In this document: positions 26,600 to 35,042 of the stretch, piece after piece
Layout: each line of letters begins with the position of its first letter
Position numbering within the stretch: the stretch's first letter is position 1
DNA from: Flavobacterium gawalongense
GTDB lineage: Bacteria; Bacteroidota; Bacteroidia; Flavobacteriales; Flavobacteriaceae
DNA length: 64,000 bases
Assembly: GCF_007097265.1 (NCBI RefSeq)
Contig: NZ_VJZP01000019.1
Location: 1-64,000, forward strand
Direction: 5' to 3'
Made by a program: the position numbers and the translations under genes
Notes under the pieces: generated by a model
What the model was told of the DNA's origin: nothing
The model's database searches: none
The model's input: the letters and a program-made list of their open reading frames with translations, nothing else

Positions 26600-26980
26600 A
26601 TGCTAAACAAAAGTATACGAGACGAGGAAAACATACGAATAGACAATGTTCTTAAAACGTTGCTTTCCTTGGTTTTTGTGCCTAAATTTTGGAATCTAGA
26701 AGACATTGCTCTTATTGAAAACGAATTGAAAGACTTGGGCATGAATATCCAAAGTCTTCGTGATTTTGGCGAAAAAGATCTAATTACACATTTACAACGA
26801 TGTCATTTAGATTGGAATCAATTGGAGCAATTTGCAGATTTTTTGGTTGCTTTTTCAAAAGATGAGCAGTTCGATTTTACAGAAAAAGCGATTGCCTTTT
26901 ACAATTATATTCAGCAGGAAAGTAAAATGTTTTCGTTTGGAATCAATAGTAAAATAGCTGCTGCAAAAGCAAAATTATAA
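26600..26980 (+). CDS. Conserved hypothetical protein (126 residues)
   Basis: I do not recognise this small soluble protein. It appears all-helical: residues 15-50 (NVLKTLLSLVFVPKFWNLED), 60-105 (LITHLQRCHLDWNQLEQFAD, FLVAFSKDEQF) and a Lys/Ala-rich end (KIAAAKAKL). It has no signal peptide. Its stop overlaps the start of the acetyltransferase gene by one base (TAATG), so the two are coupled. It is the first gene of the accessory island between hemE and hemF. Confidence 0.75.
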   Translation: MLNKSIRDEENIRIDNVLKTLLSLVFVPKFWNLEDIALIENELKDLGMNIQSLRDFGEKDLITHLQRCHLDWNQLEQFADFLVAFSKDEQFDFTEKAIAFYNYIQQESKMFSFGINSKIAAAKAKL

Positions 26981-27507
26981 TGAAAACAGAAGCTTTTCAA
27001 ATAGTTCCATTAAAACCAGAAGATGCAGTAAGTCTTAATGAATTAATGGTTTCTAATACCGAAAGATTCAAGAGGTTTTTCCCTAAAACCCTTTCGAATA
27101 ATTTGACTATTGAAGCGTCTGAAAGCTATATTTCAAATAAAAGCAAAGAAATTCAATCCAATTCAGAATTTACTTTTGCAATTAAAGACAATGAAACTCA
27201 AAATATTGCAGGGCTTATCATTATCAAAAAATTAAATTGGGAAACTAAACAAGGTGAATTTGCATATTGTATTGGTTCAAAATATGAAGGCAAAGGTTTA
27301 ACGACATTTGCCGTGAAAGAAATTTCAAATTATGCTTTTAATAATTTGAAATTAAAAACCCTTCAAATTATTTCCCATAAAACGAATTTTGGGAGTATTA
27401 AAGTCGCTGAAAATTGTGGATTCATCTGGAAAAGAACATTGTCAAATGAGTTTACGCCAACAAATGAACTTCCGTTAGATATGGAATTATATGAGTTAAC
27501 AAGATGA
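26980..27507 (+). CDS. RimJ/RimL-like GNAT N-acetyltransferase
   Basis: This 175-residue GNAT protein of the RimJ/RimL/SpeG type probably acetylates an N-terminal or polyamine amine. Visible features are the N-terminal LKPEDAVSLNELM, the central EFAYCIGSKYEGKGLTTFAV with the acetyl-CoA-binding GKG, and KTNFGSIKVAENCGFIWKR, in which N and the GF end follow the family pattern. It is coupled to the upstream hypothetical gene. Substrate is unknown. Confidence 0.87.
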   Translation: MKTEAFQIVPLKPEDAVSLNELMVSNTERFKRFFPKTLSNNLTIEASESYISNKSKEIQSNSEFTFAIKDNETQNIAGLIIIKKLNWETKQGEFAYCIGSKYEGKGLTTFAVKEISNYAFNNLKLKTLQIISHKTNFGSIKVAENCGFIWKRTLSNEFTPTNELPLDMELYELTR

Positions 27508-27601
27508 AAGAACACTTCCATAATTGCTTTACCTTCTTAAATAGCATAGATTTGTTAATGTCTAATTCCCATCTTAGAAATGTAATGATAAATTATTTGA
27601 A

Positions 27602-29263
27602 ATGACAGAAAACGAATTACAGAATTATTTAAAAACTAACTACCCACGAGAAAACGAAAAATGTGAGTGGAAAGAATTTAAGTCCTTAAAAAGTGCTGTT
27701 TCAGGAAGAGCGGGTGATGATGTCATCTCTTACGTTTCTGCGATTGCAAATATGCAAGGAGGCAATTTAGTAATTGGGATTCAAGATCAAACACATGCTA
27801 TAGTAGGAATTAAAGAATTTGCAGAATATACCATTGAAAACATCAAATATAGAGTTATTGGGAACTGTCCTAATCTAAATGCAGATCTTTTTCAGGTTGA
27901 ACAATTCATTTCTTCAGACACAAATAAAACAGTTTGGGTATTTCATATACCGAAACATCAATTTAGATTACCTGTTTACGCTCATAAAAAAACATGGCAG
28001 CGTATTGATGATAATTTGGTTGAAATGACCAAAGCAAGATTAGATGCAATACTCACACAGGTTCAGGTTAATGAAGATTGGTCAGCGGTTATTGTCCCTG
28101 ACGCAACTTTAGAGGATTTAGATAAGAATGCAATTGAAAAAGCCCGTTTTGAATTCAAAAAACGGAATCCTAAATACAGTAAAGATCTAGATAACTGGAA
28201 TGATTATGATTTTTTAAATAAGTCTAAAATCACTATCAAAGGAAAAATTACAAGAACAGCACTCATTCTTTTAGGAAAGGAAGAGGCAGAACATTTTCTT
28301 GGTTCATTTGTGAAAATCAGATGGAATCTTAAAACAGTAGATAATCAAGATAAGGATTTTGATATTTTTTCTATTCCTTTATTACTCGCTGTAGATACGG
28401 TTTATTTAAAAATAAGAAATCTTAAATATCGCTATTTGCGTGATGGGACATTGTTTCCGGACGAAGTATTGCGTTATGATCCATTTATTATAAGAGAATC
28501 ATTAAACAATGCAATTGCACATCAGGATTATAGCAAAGGGGCACGAATTAATGTTGTCGAATTTGAAGATGATCATTTAGTGTTTTCAAATTATGGCTCC
28601 TTCCTTCCAAAATCAATTGAAGATGTGGTGCTAAATGATACGCCTGAAGAAGTGTATAGAAATCCTTTTCTAGTGGAAGCGATGAAAAATTTAGATATGA
28701 TAGAAACACAGGGCGGGGGTATTCGGAAAATTTTTAATTTTCAAAGACAACGTTTTTTTCCTTTACCAGATTATAATTTTTCAGATAATAAAGTAAAAGT
28801 CACGATAACTGGAAAAATTTTAAATGAAGATTTTGCTCGAATCCTTATAAAAAATCCAAATCTGTCTTTAGAAGATATTATCTTGTTAGATAAGGTACAA
28901 AAGCAAAAACCAATAACAGATGGTGAGTTCAAATATCTTAAAAAGTTGAAGTTTGTCGAAGGAAGAAAGTCTAATATATTCCTTTCTTTTAATGTTGTTG
29001 AATTAACAAATAATGAAGAATTAAAAGCAGAATATATTGCTAATCGCAGTTTTGATGATTCTCATTTTAAAGATATGATTGTTGGATATCTTAAAAAATT
29101 TGGTAAATCAAAACGGCAGTCTATTGATAATTTAATTATTCCAAAACTTTCAGCCGCACTTTCAGAAGAGAAAAAGAAAAAGAAAGTAACTAATTTTCTT
29201 TCTGCCTTAGGGAAAGAGGGAAAGATAAAGTGTACCCCCGGATATTATTGGGAATTAATTTAA
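27602..29263 (+). CDS. AlbA_2/Schlafen-type DNA-binding protein with RecG-like ATPase C-terminus
   Basis: This 553-residue protein has the AlbA_2 (Schlafen-like) domain at about 1-130, with ENEKCEWKEFKSLKSAVSG and YVSAIANMQGGNLVIGIQD. Residues about 290-400 hold a HATPase_c_4-like segment (RESLNNAIAHQDYSKGARIN, LVFSNYGSFLP, TQGGGIRKIFNF). A winged-helix-like end follows. Such proteins are common beside mobile or defence genes and act as transcriptional or defence factors, though individual roles are seldom known. It interrupts the heme cluster and is directly followed by 10-bp tandem repeats. Confidence 0.85.
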   Translation: MTENELQNYLKTNYPRENEKCEWKEFKSLKSAVSGRAGDDVISYVSAIANMQGGNLVIGIQDQTHAIVGIKEFAEYTIENIKYRVIGNCPNLNADLFQVEQFISSDTNKTVWVFHIPKHQFRLPVYAHKKTWQRIDDNLVEMTKARLDAILTQVQVNEDWSAVIVPDATLEDLDKNAIEKARFEFKKRNPKYSKDLDNWNDYDFLNKSKITIKGKITRTALILLGKEEAEHFLGSFVKIRWNLKTVDNQDKDFDIFSIPLLLAVDTVYLKIRNLKYRYLRDGTLFPDEVLRYDPFIIRESLNNAIAHQDYSKGARINVVEFEDDHLVFSNYGSFLPKSIEDVVLNDTPEEVYRNPFLVEAMKNLDMIETQGGGIRKIFNFQRQRFFPLPDYNFSDNKVKVTITGKILNEDFARILIKNPNLSLEDIILLDKVQKQKPITDGEFKYLKKLKFVEGRKSNIFLSFNVVELTNNEELKAEYIANRSFDDSHFKDMIVGYLKKFGKSKRQSIDNLIIPKLSAALSEEKKKKKVTNFLSALGKEGKIKCTPGYYWELI

Positions 29264-29270
29264 ATACTTT

Positions 29271-29320
29271 TTAGACACTTTTAGACACTTTTAGACACTT
29301 TTAGACACTTTTAGACACTT
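29271..29320. repeat. Five exact 10-bp tandem repeats
   Basis: The unit TTAGACACTT is repeated five times without change (29271-29320), starting 8 bases after the AlbA_2 gene stop and ending 31 bases before hemF. The period is near one DNA turn, so the TAGACAC blocks face the same side of the helix. Confidence 0.95.
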
Positions 29321-29351
29321 TTATAATTTGTTTAAAATCATCATAATTATA

Positions 29352-30272
29352 ATGAAACAACAATTTTACCAATACATACAAAACCTTCAAGACCAAATCT
29401 GTAAAGGATTAGAAGCGGTTGAAGGTCAAGCCAAATTTCGTGAAGATCTTTGGCAACGTCCGGAAGGTGGCGGCGGAAGAACCCGCGTGATAGAGAACGG
29501 ATCAGTTTTCGAAAAAGGCGGTGTCAATATTTCGGCGGTACACGGGAAATTACCGGAAGCCATGCAAAAACTGTTCAACGTAGGCGAAGCTGATTTTTTT
29601 GCCTGCGGACTGAGTTTGGTTTTGCATCCAAAAAGCCCAATGGTGCCTACGGTTCATGCCAATTGGCGTTATTTCGAAATGTACGATGACAACGGAAATG
29701 TAATCCAGCAATGGTTTGGCGGCGGACAGGATTTAACACCATATTATTTGTTTGAAGAAGATGCAATCCATTTTCATCAAACTTGTAAAACTGCTTGTGA
29801 CAAACACTCCCGAAGCGTCGGGACAGATTTTTATCCGAAATACAAGAAACAATGCGATGCCTATTTTTGGAATGCACATCGTAATGAAGCCCGTGGAATT
29901 GGAGGATTGTTTTTCGATTATTGCAAAGCAACGGAGACCATGTCTATGGATAATTGGTTTAATTTTGTTTCAGAAGTTGGTAATAGTTTCCTCGAAGCGT
30001 ATGTCCCAATTGTAGAAAAAAGAAAAGATTTACCGTATACTCCAGAACAAAGAACGTGGCAGGAAATCCGTCGGGGTCGCTATGTAGAGTTCAATTTGGT
30101 TCACGATAAAGGCACTTTATTTGGTTTAAAAACCAACGGAAGAATAGAAAGTATCCTGATGAGTCTGCCGCCACATGTACAATGGGTGTACGATCATCAT
30201 CCGGAAGCAGGAAGCGAAGAAGAGAAGTTAGTAAACGTATTAGAAAACCCAAAAAATTGGATTGCAGATTGA
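29352..30272 (+). CDS. hemF: Oxygen-dependent coproporphyrinogen III oxidase
   Basis: This enzyme decarboxylates coproporphyrinogen III to protoporphyrinogen IX with O2. It has the GGGGRTRVIENG start, VHANWRYFEMYD, WFGGGQDLTPYYLFEEDA and RRGRYVEFNLVHDKGTLFGL. The frame opens at 29328, but the first eight residues (mostly Ile) are unlike the family, so the Met at 29352 is used, giving 306 residues. No hemN is seen nearby, so this route needs air. Confidence 0.95.
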   Translation: MKQQFYQYIQNLQDQICKGLEAVEGQAKFREDLWQRPEGGGGRTRVIENGSVFEKGGVNISAVHGKLPEAMQKLFNVGEADFFACGLSLVLHPKSPMVPTVHANWRYFEMYDDNGNVIQQWFGGGQDLTPYYLFEEDAIHFHQTCKTACDKHSRSVGTDFYPKYKKQCDAYFWNAHRNEARGIGGLFFDYCKATETMSMDNWFNFVSEVGNSFLEAYVPIVEKRKDLPYTPEQRTWQEIRRGRYVEFNLVHDKGTLFGLKTNGRIESILMSLPPHVQWVYDHHPEAGSEEEKLVNVLENPKNWIAD

Positions 30273-30394
30273 TGATTAACGATTTTTGATTTCAGATTTT
30301 CTGTCATCACTAATTTGTTTTAAATCATAAATCGGCAATCGTAACCCGAGAGCTTTGCTCGAATTGGCGAAGCAATCTAAAATCATAAATCATT

Positions 30395-31387
30395 ATGTTC
30401 CCATTACACAGAGGCAGAAGATTAAGAACTAATGAATCCATTAGAAGTTTAGTTCGTGAAACCAGTTTAAGTCCAGCGGATTTTATGTTTCCCATGTTTG
30501 TAGCAGAAGGCGAAAATGTACAAGTGGAAATTCCTTCCATGCCTGGAATATTTCGTCGTTCCATCGATTTAACCGTAAAAGAAATTCAAGAATTATTCAA
30601 TTTAGGCATCCGTGCGGTAAATATTTATGTAAAAGTCAGTGAAAATTTAAAAGACAATACGGGATTAGAAGCTTGGAATCCAAACGGATTAATGCAAAAT
30701 GCAATTCGTGCTATTAAAGCTGCTTGTCCGGAAATGATTGTAATGCCAGATGTGGCTTTGGATCCCTATTCTATTTATGGTCATGACGGAATTATTGCAA
30801 ATGGCGATGTAGAAAACGATTCAACCAATGATGCATTGGTAAAAATGGCCGTTTCTCATGCTGAAGCGGGTGCTGATTTTGTTGCGCCATCTGATATGAT
30901 GGACGGACGCGTGCTGCGTTTGCGTGAAGGTTTAGACGCTGCCGGTTTTCATAATGTGGGCATCATGAGTTATTCTGCAAAATACGCTTCCGCATTTTAC
31001 GGACCGTTCCGTGATGCCTTAGACAGTGCTCCTGTTGATGCAACTGAAATCCCAAAAGACAAAAAAACCTACCAAATGGATTATGCTAATCGCATTGAAG
31101 CCATCAAAGAAGCTTTATGGGATGTGGAAGAAGGCGCTGATATGGTCATGGTAAAACCAGGAATTGCCTATTTAGATATCGTTCGAGAGGTTAAAAATGC
31201 GGTAAATGTTCCTGTAACGGTATACCATGTTTCGGGAGAATATGCTATGATTAAAGCCGCTGCCGAAAGAGGTTGGCTAGATCATGATAAAATTATGATG
31301 GAGCAATTAATGTGTATCAAAAGAGCAGGAGCAAGTTTGATTTCGACTTATTTTGCTAAAGAAGCTGCGATACTTTTAAACAAGTAA
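30395..31387 (+). CDS. hemB: Delta-aminolevulinic acid dehydratase (porphobilinogen synthase)
   Basis: This 330-residue enzyme condenses two 5-aminolevulinates to porphobilinogen. The Schiff-base lysine motif MVKPGIAYLDI is present, with PSDMMDGRV upstream. The zinc-site cysteines of Zn-type enzymes are absent: the region reads MPDVALDPYSIYGHDG, with Asp and Ala in their place, so this is the Mg2+/K+-dependent type. It is 122 bases after hemF. Confidence 0.96.
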   Translation: MFPLHRGRRLRTNESIRSLVRETSLSPADFMFPMFVAEGENVQVEIPSMPGIFRRSIDLTVKEIQELFNLGIRAVNIYVKVSENLKDNTGLEAWNPNGLMQNAIRAIKAACPEMIVMPDVALDPYSIYGHDGIIANGDVENDSTNDALVKMAVSHAEAGADFVAPSDMMDGRVLRLREGLDAAGFHNVGIMSYSAKYASAFYGPFRDALDSAPVDATEIPKDKKTYQMDYANRIEAIKEALWDVEEGADMVMVKPGIAYLDIVREVKNAVNVPVTVYHVSGEYAMIKAAAERGWLDHDKIMMEQLMCIKRAGASLISTYFAKEAAILLNK

Positions 31388-31428
31388 AATTTAGATTTTT
31401 TTGATTCTAATAATTTTAATTCTTTTTT

Positions 31429-31461
31429 TTGATTCTAATTTCAAAAAATAAATTATTTTTG
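31429..31461 (+). promoter_or_regulatory. Promoter of the cytochrome c lipoprotein gene
   Basis: TTG (31429-31431), 22-base spacer, TATTTTTG (31454-31461) matching TAnnTTTG. The spacer is a little long. The expected start is about 25 bases before the ATG. Confidence 0.45.
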
Positions 31462-31489
31462 AGAAAACTAAAAAACTAAAAAAACTAAA

Positions 31490-31897
31490 ATGAAAAAAGT
31501 ATTAATAATTGCAATCGCATTTTTAGCTTTTTCTTGTAAAAAGCAAGAAGCTGAACCAGCTGAAAAACAAGCTGAACCTGAAACTGCAGTTTCTGAAGGA
31601 ATGCAAGAAGAAGTTCAAACACCGGAACAATTAGGAGAGACCCTTTTTAAAGGAAAAGGAACCTGTGCTTCTTGTCATAAAGTAGATACGAAACTAATAG
31701 GGCCAAGTTTACAAGATATTGCCAAAATCTACAAAGAGAAAAACGGTAGCATTGTCAGTTTCCTAAAAGAGAAGAGTGATCCTATTGTTGATCCTTCTCA
31801 ATATGCATTAATGAAACCAAATATTGTCCTTACAAAAACGATGACTGACGAAGAATTAAATGCATTAGAAGCATATGTTTATTCAACTTTGAAATAA
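31490..31897 (+). CDS. Class I cytochrome c lipoprotein
   Basis: This 135-residue electron carrier has a lipoprotein signal (IAIAFLAFSC, lipid on Cys16), an acidic Glu/Pro/Ala linker (about 18-45), and one heme c domain with CASCH at about 60-64 and a distal Met in YALMKPNIVLTKTMTDEEL. The PSLQDIAKIYK region is typical of small c-type domains. It sits right after the heme synthesis genes, so its cofactor supply is local, but no oxidase partner is nearby. Confidence 0.9.
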   Translation: MKKVLIIAIAFLAFSCKKQEAEPAEKQAEPETAVSEGMQEEVQTPEQLGETLFKGKGTCASCHKVDTKLIGPSLQDIAKIYKEKNGSIVSFLKEKSDPIVDPSQYALMKPNIVLTKTMTDEELNALEAYVYSTLK

Positions 31898-31902
31898 TTT
31901 TA

Positions 31903-32003
31903 TCATCCTGAGCGTGGTCGAAGGAAGAAGCTAATCCCGCTATCATTCCAATCTTTTCTTTTTTAAAGAAAAAAAGAAAAGGATTTTCCCTTCTATCGGG
32001 GCT
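31903..32003 (-). repeat. Structured repeat element, copy A (leftward)
   Basis: Read on the left strand it begins AGCCCCGATAGAAGGG, has a central AT-rich hairpin, and ends TGATAGCGGGATTAGCT (31929-32003). It shares this frame with copies B (36853) and C (43291). Just before it, at 31903-31925, is TCATCCTGAGCGTGGTCGAA, which also looks like a dispersed repeat. Confidence 0.6.
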
Positions 32004-32129
32004 GTAAAACAAGAACCATTCGTCTAGGCGAATGGTTTTTTTATTTCTAATACTATTCAAGTTTTCATTTCTTTGTGAAGTTTGTGTCTTCTTCGTGAAC
32101 ATTGTGGTTAATTTTTTTATCTTTAAAAT

Positions 32130-32600
32130 ATGGAAACAGCTTATATCAAAACCCCTTTAGGAATCGCAACTATTATTGGAGACGAAAATGGGATTTCAGT
32201 AATTTCAGTTGCTGATGAAGGAGTCCTTTCAAGTGTAATTCCTGCTGTTTTGCAGGAAGCAGTTTCGCAACTCAACGATTATTTCGAAGGAAAAAGAACC
32301 GATTTTGATTTTGTACTCAATCCAAAAGGAACCGATTTTCAGCAAAAAGTATGGAAAGGATTATTGGAAATCCCTTTCGGGAAAACCATGTCTTATATGG
32401 ATTTGTCCAAAAAATTAGGCGATGTCAAAGCCATTAGAGCTGTGGCTTCCGCCAATGGGAAAAACCCGCTATGGATTGTTGTCCCGTGTCACAGAGTCAT
32501 TGGAACAGATGGTTCATTAACCGGTTATGCAGGCGGATTATGGCGCAAAAAATGGTTATTGGAACATGAAAATCCAACAACGCAACAAAGTTTGTTTTAA
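32130..32600 (+). CDS. ogt: Methylated-DNA-protein cysteine methyltransferase
   Basis: This 156-residue DNA repair protein moves the alkyl group from O6-alkylguanine to its own Cys. The active site is VVPCHRVIG at about 120-128, preceded by GKTMSYMDLSKKLG and AVASANGKNPL of the helix-turn-helix. A short N-terminal domain (1-65) is present, as in Ogt. It is single-copy between two repeat-bearing gaps. Confidence 0.94.
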   Translation: METAYIKTPLGIATIIGDENGISVISVADEGVLSSVIPAVLQEAVSQLNDYFEGKRTDFDFVLNPKGTDFQQKVWKGLLEIPFGKTMSYMDLSKKLGDVKAIRAVASANGKNPLWIVVPCHRVIGTDGSLTGYAGGLWRKKWLLEHENPTTQQSLF

Positions 32601-32609
32601 AATAGACCT

Positions 32610-32698
32610 CTTAGATTTTCAGACGGGTAGACAAGTTAGATTTTAAAAGATCAAGGAAGTCTAATAAGGTAATAATCTAAAATGTCTGAAAATCTAAG
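32610..32698. repeat. Inverted repeat between ogt and the exonuclease gene
   Basis: CTTAGATTTTCAGAC (32610-32624) and GTCTGAAAATCTAAG (32684-32698) are perfect 15-bp complements around a 59-base centre. It may be a dispersed repeat or a weak terminator. Confidence 0.55.
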
Positions 32699-32719
32699 AA
32701 GTCTAACAAAATCTGAATT

Positions 32720-33433
32720 ATGATTGATAAAATTCACCTCAATAACATCTTATTCCTCGATATAGAAACCGTTCCGGAAGCAGCTGATTTCAACTCTCTG
32801 GATTCCGAAATGAAAGACCTTTGGGAACACAAGACCCAATACCAGCGCAAAGACGAATACACTCCGGAGGATTTTTATGACCGTGCCGGAATTTGGGCCG
32901 AGTTTGGGAAGATCGTTTGTATTTCGGTAGGCTATTTTACGATCAAAGGCGATATTCGGAATTTTAGGGTGACTTCTTTTTTTGGTGAAGAAAAGAAAAT
33001 TCTACACGATTTTATTAATCTGTTAAACAATCATTTCAATCAACCGCAACACGTTTTATGTGGCCATAATGCCAAGGAATTCGACATTCCATTCATTGCA
33101 CGACGCATGATTATCAATCAAATCGCCATTCCTAACAAACTGAATTTATTTGGAAAAAAACCATGGGAAATTCCACATTTGGATACGTTGGAACTATGGA
33201 AATTTGGGGACTATAAACATTATACTTCTTTAAAATTGATGTGTAAAGTTCTCGGAATCCCTTCTCCAAAAGGCGATATCGATGGCAGTCAGGTGGGACA
33301 TGTTTTTTATGTTGAAAAAGACATTGATAGAATTGTAACTTATTGTGAAAAAGATACGATTGCCGTAGCACAAATTTTCCTTCGATTACGTCGAGAAGAT
33401 TTATTGATTGAGGAGGAGATTATTCATGTTTAA
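32720..33433 (+). CDS. DEDD-type 3'-5' exonuclease (PolB exonuclease-like)
   Basis: This 237-residue predicted exonuclease has the three DEDD motifs: FLDIETVPEA at about 12-21 (Exo I), CGHNAKEFDIPFIARR at about 114-129 (Exo II), and RIVTYCEKDTIAVAQIFLR at about 204-222 (Exo III). It has no polymerase domain. It is likely a stand-alone repair or RNA/DNA trimming enzyme. Length agrees with the Bacteroidota family. Confidence 0.88.
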   Translation: MIDKIHLNNILFLDIETVPEAADFNSLDSEMKDLWEHKTQYQRKDEYTPEDFYDRAGIWAEFGKIVCISVGYFTIKGDIRNFRVTSFFGEEKKILHDFINLLNNHFNQPQHVLCGHNAKEFDIPFIARRMIINQIAIPNKLNLFGKKPWEIPHLDTLELWKFGDYKHYTSLKLMCKVLGIPSPKGDIDGSQVGHVFYVEKDIDRIVTYCEKDTIAVAQIFLRLRREDLLIEEEIIHV

Positions 33434-33441
33434 ATTGTCGT

Positions 33442-33474
33442 AACCCAATGAGGGTTCAAAACCCTGATTGGGTT
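33442..33474 (+). terminator. Terminator after the exonuclease gene
   Basis: AACCCAAT (33442-33449) pairs with ATTGGGTT (33467-33474), and an inner GGGTT pairs with AACCC. A weak T-rich tail follows. Confidence 0.6.
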
Positions 33475-33511
33475 TGTTAATAAATAATTACATTTACAAA
33501 AATTATAAATT

Positions 33512-34951
33512 ATGGTATTGAGTAGATTTTGGCTGGCTATTTTTATTTCTTCAATTGTATTTGTAGTCATTAGTTTGTTTTCGGGGAATAGTTACACTAT
33601 TGATTATATTTTAAATGGTAAAAAAGACGACCCAATTTTACTGTCCGAAAAATACATCGAACAAGTACCTGCTTTTATCAGAGACAGCATCAAAAAAGCG
33701 CCAGATCAAACTATGATTGTCAACAGAGATACCATAAATGCCGATACGACGTATGTTTTCAAAAGCCAAACGGTAAAAATATACAGCGGCGTTCAAAAAT
33801 CAGATGGTTTATTACCTACTTGCAAGAATACTTTACTCGATTTAATCATTCCTTTAATTGCCTATTTAGCTTTTTTCTGCGGACTGATGCAATTACTGAT
33901 TGATTCTGGTGCTGCCGAAAAATTAGCCAAAAAACTGAGTCCCGTTTTTGTGAAAGTGTTTCCAACTATTCCCAAAAATCACGAATCGATATCCTATATG
34001 ACCCTGAATTTTGCAGCAAATTTTCTAGGGCTGGATTCTGCCGCCACACCTTTTGGACTAAAGGCTATGCAGAGTTTGCAGGAGATTAATCCCGATAAAG
34101 ACAAAGCAAGCGATGCGCAAATTATGTTTATGTGTTTGCATGCAGCGGGACTTACTTTGATACCAACATCTATCATTGGCTATCGCGCTGCCGAAAATGC
34201 TGCAAATCCTGCCGATGTCATGTTACCTTGTATTATCACTTCGTTTATAGGAACGATTGCTGCCTTTTTGATCGTTGGAATTAGACAAAAAGTCAATTTC
34301 AAAAGTGCTTCATTAATCGTTGCATTAATGACCATAATTGCAGCCATTGTTGGTTTATTACTGTACATAAACGGTTTAGATTTAATTGGTAAAAACTTTT
34401 TTACGGCCAATCTTTCGGGTTTAATGTTAGTAACAATCATTGCATTTACGTTGGTTTTTTCCTTTATACATGAGAAAAAATTCATTGCTTTAAATACCAC
34501 CATTTTCGATGCATTTGTCACTGGTGCTAACAATGGTTTAAAAACTGGAGTTACAATTTTCCCTTATGTTTTGGGGATGCTGGTAGCTATTTCGTTTTTT
34601 AGAAATAGCGGTTTATTTGAAATTATAAGCAACGGAATCTCTTTTGTTTTCTCGAATATTGGAGTGAGCAAACAGATTACCGATTCTTTGCCGGTTGCTA
34701 TGCTAAGGCCTTTTAGTTCCGGCGGATCGCGAGGGTTTATGATAGATTCTATGCGTACTTTTGGGCCGGATTCTTTTACCGGAAGGTTGAGTTGTATTTT
34801 CCAATGCAGTGCCGAGACCACTTTTTATGTAATTGCCGTTTACTTCGGTTCTATCAATGTTAAACACACACGTTATACCCTTGGCACGATGCTTTTAGTA
34901 GATCTGATATGTGTGATTACAGCTATTTTTGTAGCAAGTTGGTTTTTCTAA
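33512..34951 (+). CDS. Gate/nucleoside-recognition membrane protein (SpmA-SpmB fusion type)
   Basis: This 479-residue inner-membrane protein has about nine helices and two Gate (nucleoside recognition) halves. The first is SpmA-like (LDLIIPLIAYLAFFCGLMQL, MTLNFAANFLGLDSAATPFG). The second is SpmB-like (GANNGLKTGVTIFPYVLGML, MLRPFSSGGSRGFMID). In spore formers SpmA and SpmB act in spore core dehydration. In non-spore-forming Bacteroidota the role is unknown, possibly transport. Confidence 0.88.
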   Translation: MVLSRFWLAIFISSIVFVVISLFSGNSYTIDYILNGKKDDPILLSEKYIEQVPAFIRDSIKKAPDQTMIVNRDTINADTTYVFKSQTVKIYSGVQKSDGLLPTCKNTLLDLIIPLIAYLAFFCGLMQLLIDSGAAEKLAKKLSPVFVKVFPTIPKNHESISYMTLNFAANFLGLDSAATPFGLKAMQSLQEINPDKDKASDAQIMFMCLHAAGLTLIPTSIIGYRAAENAANPADVMLPCIITSFIGTIAAFLIVGIRQKVNFKSASLIVALMTIIAAIVGLLLYINGLDLIGKNFFTANLSGLMLVTIIAFTLVFSFIHEKKFIALNTTIFDAFVTGANNGLKTGVTIFPYVLGMLVAISFFRNSGLFEIISNGISFVFSNIGVSKQITDSLPVAMLRPFSSGGSRGFMIDSMRTFGPDSFTGRLSCIFQCSAETTFYVIAVYFGSINVKHTRYTLGTMLLVDLICVITAIFVASWFF

Positions 34952-34975
34952 ATATTTAACCGCAAAGGGCGAAAA

Positions 34976-35021
34976 AAAACCACAAAGTTCACGAAGTAAA
35001 TTTCTGAATTTTGTGGTTTTT
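34976..35021. terminator. Bidirectional terminator
   Basis: AAAACCACAAA (34976-34986) pairs with TTTTGTGGTTTT (from 35009), with A and T runs on the outer sides. It lies between convergent genes. Confidence 0.7.
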
Positions 35022-35042
35022 ATGTATTTAAATAATTTTAGT

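Noticed and set aside
29271..29320. Possible CRISPR remnant
   Set aside because: Units are 10 bp and directly adjacent, with no spacers.
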